A stretch of DNA of 7,654 bases from CAZLNO01 sp964561005 (GCA_964561005.1 CAZLNO010000143.1:1-7654); one strand, 5' to 3'. Positions 1 through 7,240 are shown, numbered from the stretch's first letter. Notes: generated by a model not told the origin, from the letters alone. Translations and numbers: made by a program.

Positions 1-11
1 AAGACGAAGTC

Positions 12-60
12 CTCATGCTGAGCCTGTCGAAGCATGAGCCTGTCGAAGCATGAGCGTGTC
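12..60. repeat. 16-bp tandem repeat forming a palindromic intergenic element
   Basis: The 16-mer TGAGCCTGTCGAAGCA occurs twice head to tail without a mismatch (19-34 and 35-50). A third, decayed copy starts at 51 and matches 9 of its first 10 bases. The first copy also lies in a hairpin: CTCATGCT (12-19) pairs with AGCATGAG (31-38), an 8-bp stem with an 11-base loop. From memory, the core CTGAGCCTGTCGAAG flanked by inverted ATG-containing arms is a common intergenic repeat in alphaproteobacterial genomes, but I cannot search for it here. The element may continue to the left of the window. Its role is unknown; a REP-like dispersed element or a transcription end are both possible. Confidence 0.7.
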
Positions 61-191
61 CGACACGCAACCGGCGCGGAAGCGCCCCACACGAGGCTGA
101 CGGCGTGTCCGATTTCATCGGCTCGCTGCCATCATTCTTTCAGACATCATCAAAATACGGATCGTGTCCGCTGGCCAGCCGCGCCGCCCCC
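61..191. other. non-coding stretch downstream of marR
   Basis: No convincing gene lies between the tandem repeat and the stop codon of the MarR-family gene. The stretch is less GC-rich around 113-162. It holds a small hairpin, GGCGC (73-77) and GCGCC (82-86) with a GGAA loop, and a 10-bp palindrome GCTGGCCAGC (170-179). The 8-mer CGTGTCCG occurs at 55-62, 104-111 and 163-170. None of these looks like a standard intrinsic terminator for marR, since no T-run follows a stem on the minus strand. Confidence 0.5.
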
Positions 192-530
192 TCAAACCGC
201 CTCCGCCTGCCGCACGGCCATGTCGGCAAACTCGCGCAGGAAGACGGAGCCGGCGACGGTGCGCTGGACCAGGACGCTGCGCCGGTCCGATTCGTCCTTC
301 TTGCGGCGGACGAAGCCCAGCAGGCTGAGACGATCGAGCGCCCGCGTCACTGCCGGCTTGGAGATGCCCAGGGTCTGGGCCAGCCCGCGCACGGTATGCG
401 GCGGCGGCTCCAGGTAGACCTGCAGCAAGACGGCCATCTGCCGGGTGCTCAGATCCGGCTGGCCGCGCGCCATACCGGCCACGGTCACCGCATGCCAGAG
501 CGCAAGCACATCCTTCGGTTCGAGCTGCAC
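192..530 (-). CDS. MarR-family winged-helix transcriptional regulator (short form)
   Basis: The 112-residue protein is a DNA-binding regulator of the MarR type. A winged-helix core is visible: a helix-turn-helix at about residues 45-71, containing LAQTLGISKPAVTRALDRL, then the wing with the family's D-x-R-S pattern (DESDRRSVLV, 79-88). MarR proteins normally have about 140-150 residues with long terminal dimerisation helices. This one is short at both ends, so its dimer interface may be reduced. The chosen start is a GTG at 528-530, with only a weak GAGA in front; no better in-frame start was found just upstream. It is the last gene of the aminopeptidase-usp-marR row, 105 bp after the stress-protein stop. 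A palindrome, GTTGCGCAAC, lies 17-26 bp upstream of the start and may serve autoregulation. The ligand and targets are unknown. Family assignment is firm; function is not. Confidence 0.85.
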   Translation of the reverse strand: MQLEPKDVLALWHAVTVAGMARGQPDLSTRQMAVLLQVYLEPPPHTVRGLAQTLGISKPAVTRALDRLSLLGFVRRKKDESDRRSVLVQRTVAGSVFLREFADMAVRQAEAV

Positions 531-546
531 GGGCGTTCTCGTTGCT

Positions 547-556
547 GTTGCGCAAC
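547..556. promoter_or_regulatory. candidate operator upstream of marR
   Basis: GTTGCGCAAC is a perfect 10-bp palindrome just upstream of the marR GTG start. Its TTGC/GCAA halves resemble the TTGC...GCAA half-sites of known MarR operators, although those sites are usually longer. A weak -10-like TAGACT (minus strand, complement of 559-564) lies immediately upstream, which would put the palindrome at the transcription start. The matching -35 (TTTCGT, complement of 582-587, 17-bp spacing) is poor. Autoregulation is an inference. Confidence 0.35.
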
Positions 557-635
557 GAAGTCTAGCGCGGGATCGCCCGTGACGAAAGCATTGCCGGCGG
601 CGACGACAACCGCGGCGCTCCCGTAAGCGTGAGAC

Positions 636-1079
636 TCATTTCACGGTGATGACGGTGCAGCTCGCCAGCGAGGCGACCTTGTGCGACACGCTGCCCAGCA
701 GCGCGCCCTCGATGTCGCCGACGCCCCGCCGGCCCATGACGATGGTGTCGGCCTTCTGGCGGTCGGCGAACTGCACGATGCTGCGCGCGGGATGGCCGAC
801 CTTCACCTCGGTCTTGAAGTCCTTGACGCCGCATTGCCGTGCGCAGTCCTTCGCCGCCTCCAGGATCTGCTCGGTCATCTCGTCGAGCACGTATTCCAGG
901 CCGCCGGACAGGTGCTCCAGCTCCAGATAGCGCCGGACCTGCTCGTTGACCTTCAGCTCCTTGGTCACCGTCAGGAACGTCAGCTTGGCCCCGAACTTCG
1001 CGGCCAGTTCCGAGGCGGCCAAGGCCGCCCGCTTGGCGTGCTCGGAGCCGTCGACGCAGCAGACGATATTCTGGAACAT
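636..1079 (-). CDS. universal stress protein, UspA family, ATP-binding type
   Basis: This 147-residue cytoplasmic protein is one complete Usp domain, the usual length for a single-domain member. It opens with the typical beta-strand and acidic residue (IVCCVDGSEHA, Asp10). It ends with the nucleotide-binding signature G-2x-G-9x-G-S, seen as G116, G119, G129 and S130. Family members with this signature bind ATP (the MJ0577 and UspFG group), unlike UspA itself. The reaction and partners are not predictable. Such proteins help survival in starvation, low oxygen or other stress. The ATG at 1077-1079 is chosen because the Usp fold begins there and GGGAGG (complement of 1087-1092) sits 7 bases upstream; the same frame runs open far to the right, but only as a shadow of the aminopeptidase gene. 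It follows the aminopeptidase by 116 bp and precedes marR by 105 bp, so separate promoters are possible. Confidence 0.93.
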   Translation of the reverse strand: MFQNIVCCVDGSEHAKRAALAASELAAKFGAKLTFLTVTKELKVNEQVRRYLELEHLSGGLEYVLDEMTEQILEAAKDCARQCGVKDFKTEVKVGHPARSIVQFADRQKADTIVMGRRGVGDIEGALLGSVSHKVASLASCTVITVK

Positions 1080-1195
1080 GGGGGCGCCTCCCAGCCGTTG
1101 CATTCTTCGCTCGGCAAAGACGCTACCACAGCCGCGCCGACGTTTCGCCCTGGCGGCGACCCCTCCTGTACCGTGACCGTCGCGACGCGCCCGCG

Positions 1196-2590
<1,395 letters not shown>

Positions 2591-2726
2591 GCAAGCCCTC
2601 CCGCTCTCCTGCGTTTCCCCTCCTGTAGCGCAGCCGGCGGTCGGCTTAAACCGCATTCCGCTTGCCCGTCCGCGCCGGGCGTGCTTGCCATGGGACAGAG
2701 CCACGCGTCAGCGAGGGAGGCTGTTC
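2591..2726. promoter_or_regulatory. divergent intergenic region, aminopeptidase / GST
   Basis: This 136-bp gap lies between two genes read away from each other, so it must carry their promoters unless one is transcribed from far away. I see a ribosome binding site for each: complement of 2596-2602 for the aminopeptidase and GGGAGG at 2715-2720 for GST. Additional purine-rich AGGAG-like stretches precede the aminopeptidase. No -35/-10 pair is convincing on either strand; the best, TTTAAG with TACAGG 17 bp downstream on the minus strand, matches only half of each consensus. Confidence 0.5.
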
Positions 2727-3374
2727 ATGGCCGCGCTCACCATCGTTCTCGGCAACAGGAATTATTCCTCCTGGTCCCTGCGGGCCTGGCTGGCGCTGCG
2801 CCAGACCGGCCAGCCCTTCGAGGAGGTCGTCATCCCCCTGGACCGTCCGGAGACGCAGTCGAGCATCCGCACCTGGTCGCCGGCCGGCAAGGTGCCCATC
2901 CTGCGCCACGGCGAGATGATCGTCTGGGACAGCCTGGCGATCTGCGAGTACCTGGCCGAGACCTGGCCGGAGGCCGGGCTGTGGCCGAGCGACCCGGCCG
3001 CGCGGGCGACGGCGCGCTCGGCGGCGGCGGAGATGCACGCGGGCTTCCAGGATCTGCGCCGGGCCCTGCCCATGGACATCCGCGCCGAGGTGCCGCGCGA
3101 CTACAGCGAGGCCGTCGGCGCGGACATCGCCCGCATCTGCGACCTCTGGAGCGAATGCCGGACGCGTTTCGGCGACGCGCACGGCGACTTCCTGTTCGGC
3201 CCCTTCACCATCGCCGACGCCTTCTATGCGCCGGTCGCCTCGCGCTTCGCCACCTACAAGGTGGCCCTGCCGCAGCTTGCCGCGCGCTACGTCGAGGCGG
3301 TGATGGCGCACCCGGCCATGCTGGACTGGCAGCAGGCGGCGGCGCGGGAGCCCTGGGTGATCGAGAACCCTTAA
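2727..3374 (+). CDS. glutathione S-transferase family protein
   Basis: The 215-residue protein has the usual length and two-domain plan of cytosolic glutathione S-transferases. An N-terminal thioredoxin-like domain covers about residues 1-82. It begins with GNRNYSSWSLRAWLAL, whose serines (S14, S15, S17) are the likely glutathione-activating position. It includes the cis-proline in GKVPIL (P57) and the D68-S69 pair that holds the glutathione gamma-glutamyl group. The all-helical C-terminal domain includes FTIADAFYAPV (160-170), matching the family's N-capping motif. The NYSSWSLR type is widespread in proteobacteria, mostly without known substrates. The ATG at 2727 has GGGAGG at 2715-2720, six bases away; upstream in-frame starts lack this. 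It is divergent from the aminopeptidase and convergent with the TAXI receptor, so probably a single-gene transcript. Conjugation of electrophiles, isomerisation or peroxide reduction are all possible. Confidence 0.93.
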   Translation: MAALTIVLGNRNYSSWSLRAWLALRQTGQPFEEVVIPLDRPETQSSIRTWSPAGKVPILRHGEMIVWDSLAICEYLAETWPEAGLWPSDPAARATARSAAAEMHAGFQDLRRALPMDIRAEVPRDYSEAVGADIARICDLWSECRTRFGDAHGDFLFGPFTIADAFYAPVASRFATYKVALPQLAARYVEAVMAHPAMLDWQQAAAREPWVIENP

Positions 3375-4453
3375 TCGCCGGCCGCGTTCATGGGCGTGGC
3401 GGCTTCCTGCTCGGGGGACAGACGACCCGCCTCGACGTAATAGCGCCGGGCGCCGGGATGCAGCGGCACGCCCAGCCCGTCCAGGGCGGTCTCCAGGCGA
3501 ATGGCCGCGCCCTTGGGGTGGCCGCTGCGCAAAAGGCGGCCGGTGCTGGGATGCCAGAGGGCGCGGGTGATCTGATAGACGGTGTCCGCGTGCTCGCGGG
3601 CGTCGACCAGCCACTGCGCGCCCACGGCGACGGTCCGGGTGTGCGCGACGTTGCGATAGGTGCCGGCAAGGATGTTGTGGGTGGCGAAGAAGGGATAGGC
3701 CTCGCGCAGCCGGTCGATCTCCGGGCCGCTCAGGGGGATGAGGCGGATCGCCGTGTCGCGGGCCAGATTCTCGATCGCCTTTGCGGGGGTCCCGGCGACG
3801 AAGAAGAAGCCGTCCAGCTCGCCGCCGCGGACCAGGTCGGCGGCCTGGCCCGCCGGTTCGGCGACGGCCTCGAAGTCGTCCGCCGACACGCCGTAGGCGT
3901 CGAGGATCAGCTTGGCGTCGACGCGCGTGCCCGAGCCCTCCCGGTCCAGGGAGATGCGCTTTCCCTTGAGGTCGGTCACGCGCATGATGCCGCTGTCGAC
4001 CCGCACCACCAGATGGACCGCCTCGGGATAGAGGTTGGCGATGGCGCGCAGGTTCGTCACCGGGCCGCGTTCCTCGTACAGTCCTTTGCCGGTGTAGGCC
4101 CAGTAGGCCACGTCCGCCTGCACGAGGCCGGAGTCCAGGTTGCCGACGGCCAGACGCTCGACGTTGTCGACCGAGCCGTTGGTCGACTGCGCGACGGCGA
4201 TCAGGCCGGGCACCCCGCAGCTCCCCCCTTCCTCGCAGGGCCGGCTGCCGGGCGGGTGGCTGATGGCGTTGGCCAGGATCCCGCCGATCGGGAAGTAGGT
4301 GCCGCTGGTCGAGGCGGTGCCGATGCGGAAGAAGCGGATGTCCTGCGCCCGGGCGAGGCGCGCGGCCAGCGGTGCCAGGACCGGCGCACTCAAGAGACCC
4401 ACGCCGCCGGCGAGGAAGGCGCGGCGTCCGATATTCGCCCGGTCCGGTTGCAT
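3371..4453 (-). CDS. TAXI-family TRAP transporter solute-binding protein, Tat-exported
   Basis: The 360-residue product is a periplasmic receptor that captures a small solute, probably an organic acid or amino acid, for a TRAP membrane transporter. A Tat leader is visible: twin arginines R10-R11 in GRRAFLAGG, a hydrophobic stretch, and an A-R-A cleavage site before Q37. The mature part opens with the TAXI hallmark IGTASTSGTYFPIGG (44-58), followed by a segment with cysteines C73 and C79 that may form a disulfide. DLKGKRISLDREGSGTR (161-177) is the conserved hinge and binding region. Length is normal for the family. The ATG at 4451-4453 has AGGA (complement of 4463-4466) nine bases upstream. 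No TRAP permease gene lies beside it here, so it is an orphan receptor or works with a distant transporter. Its stop overlaps that of GST. The ligand is unknown. Confidence 0.93.
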   Translation of the reverse strand: MQPDRANIGRRAFLAGGVGLLSAPVLAPLAARLARAQDIRFFRIGTASTSGTYFPIGGILANAISHPPGSRPCEEGGSCGVPGLIAVAQSTNGSVDNVERLAVGNLDSGLVQADVAYWAYTGKGLYEERGPVTNLRAIANLYPEAVHLVVRVDSGIMRVTDLKGKRISLDREGSGTRVDAKLILDAYGVSADDFEAVAEPAGQAADLVRGGELDGFFFVAGTPAKAIENLARDTAIRLIPLSGPEIDRLREAYPFFATHNILAGTYRNVAHTRTVAVGAQWLVDAREHADTVYQITRALWHPSTGRLLRSGHPKGAAIRLETALDGLGVPLHPGARRYYVEAGRLSPEQEAATPMNAAGD

Positions 4454-4481
4454 GGCACGTGGTCCTGTCTTCGGATGGACG

Positions 4482-4510
4482 ATTATCCTAGCACCACCCG
4501 ATCGTGTTCG
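4482..4510 (-). promoter_or_regulatory. candidate promoter of the TAXI receptor gene
   Basis: On the minus strand GATAAT (complement of 4482-4487) matches five of six -10 bases. A weak -35, CGAACA (complement of 4505-4510), lies 17 bp upstream. The predicted transcript would start about 20-25 bases before the ATG at 4453, leaving room for the AGGA ribosome binding site. The -10 is notable in so GC-rich a region, but the -35 is poor, so an activator or another sigma factor is possible. Confidence 0.4.
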
Positions 4511-4527
4511 CCACCGCCGCCGCGCGA

Positions 4528-4556
4528 TTGACCCGGCGTTGGGCCGCACATAAACC
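4528..4556 (+). promoter_or_regulatory. candidate promoter of the acyl-CoA synthetase gene
   Basis: TTGACC (4528-4533) matches five of six -35 bases. TAAACC (4551-4556) follows after 17 bp and matches three of six -10 bases; CATAAA overlapping it matches better (four of six) but at 15-bp spacing. It lies about 50 bp upstream of the ATG at 4609 in the divergent gap shared with the TAXI receptor gene. The two candidate promoters do not overlap. Confidence 0.4.
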
Positions 4557-4608
4557 CGAAGGCACTGGACCTCGCCGCCAAGAAGACGACACCGGGAGGG
4601 AATGCGCC

Positions 4609-6141
4609 ATGAACCTCGCCGCCCTGCTCGCCCGCGCCGGCCGGGCCCAAGCCGAGCTGCCGGCGGTGGCCCTCGGCGCCCGCACGCTCGCCAGCTATGG
4701 CCAGCTGGCGCGGCGGGCGGCCGTGCTGGCGGGCCGTCTGCGCGACCGCCTGGGCCTCGCCGCGGGCGACCGCGTGGCGCTGGCAATGGCCAACCACCCC
4801 GCCTATGTCGAGATCCTTTACGCCTGCTGGCATGCCGGCCTGGCGGCGGTGCCGATCAACGCCAAGCTGCACGAGAAGGAGTTCCGCTACATCCTGGAGA
4901 GCAGCGGGGCGCGCGCCGTCTTCGTCACCGAGAAACTGGCGGCGCCCATCGCTCGCGCGGCCGACGGCCTCGACGACCTGCGCGAGGTCGTCGATGTCGA
5001 CGGCCCGGACTACCCCAAGCTGCTGCAAGGCGACCCGGCCCCGATGGCGGAGGTCGCGTCGGACGACCTGGCCTGGCTGTTCTACACCAGCGGCACCACG
5101 GGCCGACCCAAGGGCGCCATGCTGACGCATCGGGTGCTGCAGGCGATGACGCTCGGCTACTTCGCCGACGTCGACGCCATCCAACCCGGCGAGGCGATCG
5201 TCCACGCCGCCCCGATGTCGCACGGCTCCGGCCTCTATACCCTGCCGCACGTGGCCGGCATGGCGAAGCAGGTGGTGCCGGAGTCCGGCGGCTTCGACCC
5301 GGCGGAGCTTTTCGACCTGCTGCCACGGCATCCCGGCAGCGCCATGTTCTTCGCGCCGACGATGGTCAAGCGCCTGGTCGAGCATCCACAGGCCGGCGCG
5401 GCCGACATGCGGAATCTCAAGACCATCGTCTACGGCGGCGGGCCGATGTACGTGGCCGACCTGAAGCGCGCGATCGACCGCTTCGGCCAGGTCTTCGTGC
5501 AGATCTACGGCCAGGGCGAGAGCCCGATGACCATCACCGCGCTGCCACGCTTCGATCACATGGACACCGGCCATCCGCGTTACGAACAGCGTCTCGCGTC
5601 GGTCGGTCGGGCGCAGACGGTCTGCGAGGTCATCGTGGCGGACGGCGACGACCGGCCGCTGCCGCCGGGCGAGGCGGGCGAGATCCTGGTGCGCGGCGAC
5701 CCGGTCATGCCGGGCTACTGGCGGAACCCCGAGGCGACGGCGAAGACGCTGCGCGGCGGCTGGCTGCACACCGGCGACGTCGGCACGCTGGACGCCGACG
5801 GCTACCTGACGCTGAAGGACCGCTCCAAGGACGTCATCATCTCCGGCGGCACCAACATCTATCCGCGCGAGGTGGAGGAGGTGCTGCTGCGCCACCCGGC
5901 GGTGGCCGAGGTCTCGGTGGTGGGCAAGGCGCACCCGGAGTGGGGCGAGATGGTGGTCGCCTTCGTGGTGCCGCGCCGCGAGCGCGCGGGCGAGGCGACG
6001 CCGCAGGCCCTGGAGGCTTTCTGCCTGGCGGAGATCGCCCGCTTCAAGCGGCCGCGCCAGTGGATCTTCCTCGACGCCCTGCCCAAGAACAACTACGGCA
6101 AGGTGCTGAAGACCGAACTGCGGGCGCGGCTGGCGGGATAG
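4609..6141 (+). CDS. acyl-CoA synthetase (AMP-forming), ANL superfamily
   Basis: The 510-residue enzyme activates a carboxylic acid with ATP to an acyl-adenylate and then makes the CoA thioester. The family core motifs appear in order: the phosphate-binding loop YTSGTTGRPKG (159-169), the adenine-contacting YGQGES (300-305), HTGD with D390, the hinge DRSKD (404-408), GGTNIYPREVEE (413-424), and the C-terminal PKNNYGK with catalytic lysine K497. No key residue is missing and the length is normal. The ATG at 4609 has GGGAGGG (4594-4600) eight bases upstream. The acid is not predictable; fatty, aryl and other carboxylic acids are all used by close relatives, and no beta-oxidation or aromatic-degradation genes lie beside it. 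It appears to be a single-gene unit, divergent from the TAXI receptor and followed by a hairpin. A functional link with that receptor (import then CoA activation) is conceivable but unproven. Confidence 0.94.
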   Translation: MNLAALLARAGRAQAELPAVALGARTLASYGQLARRAAVLAGRLRDRLGLAAGDRVALAMANHPAYVEILYACWHAGLAAVPINAKLHEKEFRYILESSGARAVFVTEKLAAPIARAADGLDDLREVVDVDGPDYPKLLQGDPAPMAEVASDDLAWLFYTSGTTGRPKGAMLTHRVLQAMTLGYFADVDAIQPGEAIVHAAPMSHGSGLYTLPHVAGMAKQVVPESGGFDPAELFDLLPRHPGSAMFFAPTMVKRLVEHPQAGAADMRNLKTIVYGGGPMYVADLKRAIDRFGQVFVQIYGQGESPMTITALPRFDHMDTGHPRYEQRLASVGRAQTVCEVIVADGDDRPLPPGEAGEILVRGDPVMPGYWRNPEATAKTLRGGWLHTGDVGTLDADGYLTLKDRSKDVIISGGTNIYPREVEEVLLRHPAVAEVSVVGKAHPEWGEMVVAFVVPRRERAGEATPQALEAFCLAEIARFKRPRQWIFLDALPKNNYGKVLKTELRARLAG

Positions 6142-6159
6142 AACTGACCGCTGGCGCGC

Positions 6160-6179
6160 GGCGGGAGCTTGCTCCCGCC
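6160..6179. terminator. strong hairpin between convergent genes (terminator or REP-like element)
   Basis: GGCGGGAG (6160-6167) and CTCCCGCC (6172-6179) form a perfect 8-bp, nearly all-GC stem with a CTTG loop. It starts 19 bases after the acyl-CoA synthetase stop, in the 99-bp gap before the convergent gloA stop. It could end transcription from both sides, but no T-run follows on either strand, so it is not a classical intrinsic terminator. The sequence resembles the GGGAGC...GCTCCC repeats found between genes in many GC-rich proteobacteria. CGGGAGCT recurs at 6206-6213 without its partner arm. Confidence 0.55.
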
Positions 6180-6240
6180 CCGAACGTTTCCGCGACCCCC
6201 TCGCACGGGAGCTCGCCGTCAGCGCCGAGCCGCCGCCAGC

Positions 6241-6681
6241 CTACCAGGTGCCGGTGTTCTCCATGCTGGCCCAGGGTTCCTGCTTGGGCAGGGCCTCGCC
6301 CTCCTGCAGCAGCTCGATGGAGATGCCGTCTGGGGAGCGGACGAAGGCCATGCGGCCGTCGCGCGGCGGTCGGTTGATGGTGACGCCGTTGTCCATCAGA
6401 TGCTGGCAGGTCTCGTAGACATTCTTCACGCGGAAGGCCAGGTGGCCGAAGTTGCGGCCGCCGCCATACTCCTCCGGGTCCCAGTTGTAGGTCAGCTCCA
6501 GCAGCGGCGCCCGCTCCGCTTCCGCACGGTCCTTGTCCTCGGGCGCGCAGAGGAAGATCAGCGTCGCGCGGGCGCCGTCCAGGTCCGTGCGGCTGGTCTC
6601 CACAAGGCCCAGCTTGTTGCAGTAGAAGTCCAGCGACTCGTCGATGTCGCTGATGCGCACCATGGTGTGAAGGTATTTCAT
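6241..6681 (-). CDS. gloA: glyoxalase I (lactoylglutathione lyase), VOC superfamily
   Basis: The 146-residue enzyme converts the hemithioacetal of methylglyoxal and glutathione to S-lactoylglutathione, the first step of methylglyoxal detoxification; glyoxalase II completes it and is not in this window. The four metal ligands of the family are in place: H5, E62 (LLELTYNWD), H80 (NFGHLAF) and E123 (GISIELLQEG), in two beta-alpha-beta-beta-beta halves. The metal set fits the small, Ni- or Co-type bacterial class, but the metal cannot be read from sequence. It is slightly longer than E. coli GloA (135) through the tail ending PWASMENTGTW, a feature of many alphaproteobacterial homologues. The ATG at 6679-6681 has GGGAG (complement of 6690-6694) eight bases upstream. 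It follows the DUF123 gene by 67 bp on the same strand, so may be co-transcribed or have its own promoter. Confidence 0.95.
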   Translation of the reverse strand: MKYLHTMVRISDIDESLDFYCNKLGLVETSRTDLDGARATLIFLCAPEDKDRAEAERAPLLELTYNWDPEEYGGGRNFGHLAFRVKNVYETCQHLMDNGVTINRPPRDGRMAFVRSPDGISIELLQEGEALPKQEPWASMENTGTW

Positions 6682-6748
6682 CCTGGCGTCTCCCCCGGAT
6701 ATGCAGGTAAATGGGCGAGCGGCGGCATGAACCGCGACCGCCCTGGAT

Positions 6749-7240
6749 TTAGGCTCGGGGCGGGGCGGCACCAACCCCGACCGCCAGATCGCCGGCCGCC
6801 GCGCCCTCGGGCAGCGCCAGCAGGTGCGCCGGGCAGCGCCGGCAGTCGGAGCTGCCGAAGCCGGGGAGCGGCGCCCACGCCCCGCCCATCTCCTGCACCG
6901 CCTCACGCCAGGCACACTCCGCGCCGTCCGGCCAGACGAGCACCCCGGCAACCCGCGCCTGGGCCAGCAGGACATCGATGTGCCAGCGGGGGCGCTTGTC
7001 CGCACGCAGGTGGCGGCCGACCCGCGCCGCCGGGCCGCCCGGCCCGCGGGCGCTGCCGAAGTAGGCGTAGCGGCCCGCCGGCAGCGTGCCGCCGCGCGGG
7101 CGCGGGACCGGCAGGGCCACGGCCGCCGGCAGCTCCAGCATGAGCGCGTAGGCGCCGGGCGCGCGCGGCAGGGCCTCCAGGTTCACCGACTCGGCGGCAT
7201 CACATCGAGAACAGAACCAAGGCGGTTTCATGAACCGCAT
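6749..7240 (-). CDS. standalone DUF123 / GIY-YIG nuclease-like protein
   Basis: The product (163 residues from this start) matches the DUF123 branch of the GIY-YIG fold. Visible are PGAYALML (28-35) for the GIY strand, GRYAYFGSA (56-64) for the YIG strand, RVGRHLR (73-79), KRPRWHID (82-89), and the family's C-terminal GFGSSDCRRCPAHL (127-140). In some organisms this domain is fused to endonuclease III; here it stands alone. Nuclease activity is not established for the branch. Added features are an N-terminal CxxC (C10, C13) and a C-terminal CxxC (C133, C136) that could bind a metal together. The start is uncertain: GTG at 7243, ATG at 7240 and ATG at 7231 are in frame and none has a good ribosome binding site. 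The 7231 ATG lies in a hairpin loop (7222-7238). The gene begins about 25 bases after the ppdK stop, suggesting co-transcription. Confidence 0.8.
   Translation of the reverse strand: MRFMKPPWFCSRCDAAESVNLEALPRAPGAYALMLELPAAVALPVPRPRGGTLPAGRYAYFGSARGPGGPAARVGRHLRADKRPRWHIDVLLAQARVAGVLVWPDGAECAWREAVQEMGGAWAPLPGFGSSDCRRCPAHLLALPEGAAAGDLAVGVGAAPPRA
7222..7238. repeat. hairpin at the DUF123 gene start, half-copy after the gene
   Basis: GCGGTTTCATGAACCGC folds with a 6-bp stem (7222-7227 with 7233-7238) and a 5-base loop. On the coding (minus) strand the loop contains an in-frame ATG of the DUF123 gene. A related sequence, GCGGCATGAACCGC, lies at 6722-6735, just past the gene's stop; the two share GGCGG followed by CATGAACCGC, differing by a 3-base insertion. 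A role in translation control, or as a trace of gene insertion, is speculation, and chance is a real alternative. Confidence 0.35.

Noticed and set aside
1..60. CRISPR-like array at the left edge
   Set aside because: The 16-bp units abut without spacers, so this is a tandem repeat and not a CRISPR array.
170..179. Palindrome GCTGGCCAGC as a terminator for marR
   Set aside because: As a hairpin it has only about three base pairs once a loop is allowed, and no immediate T-run follows on the minus strand.
105..626. Plus-strand open frames over the marR gene and left intergenic region
   Set aside because: They are antisense to a recognisable MarR protein and lack ribosome binding sites and domain motifs.
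1178..1187. Palindrome CGTCGCGACG just after the aminopeptidase stop
   Set aside because: It is all-GC-type sequence of a kind expected by chance at this base composition, with no loop for a stable hairpin and no link to a promoter.
4483..5934. A minus-strand open frame of 483 codons opposite the acyl-CoA synthetase
   Set aside because: It is the antisense shadow of a gene with all ANL motifs intact; the composition is H/R/A/V-rich without recognisable domains.
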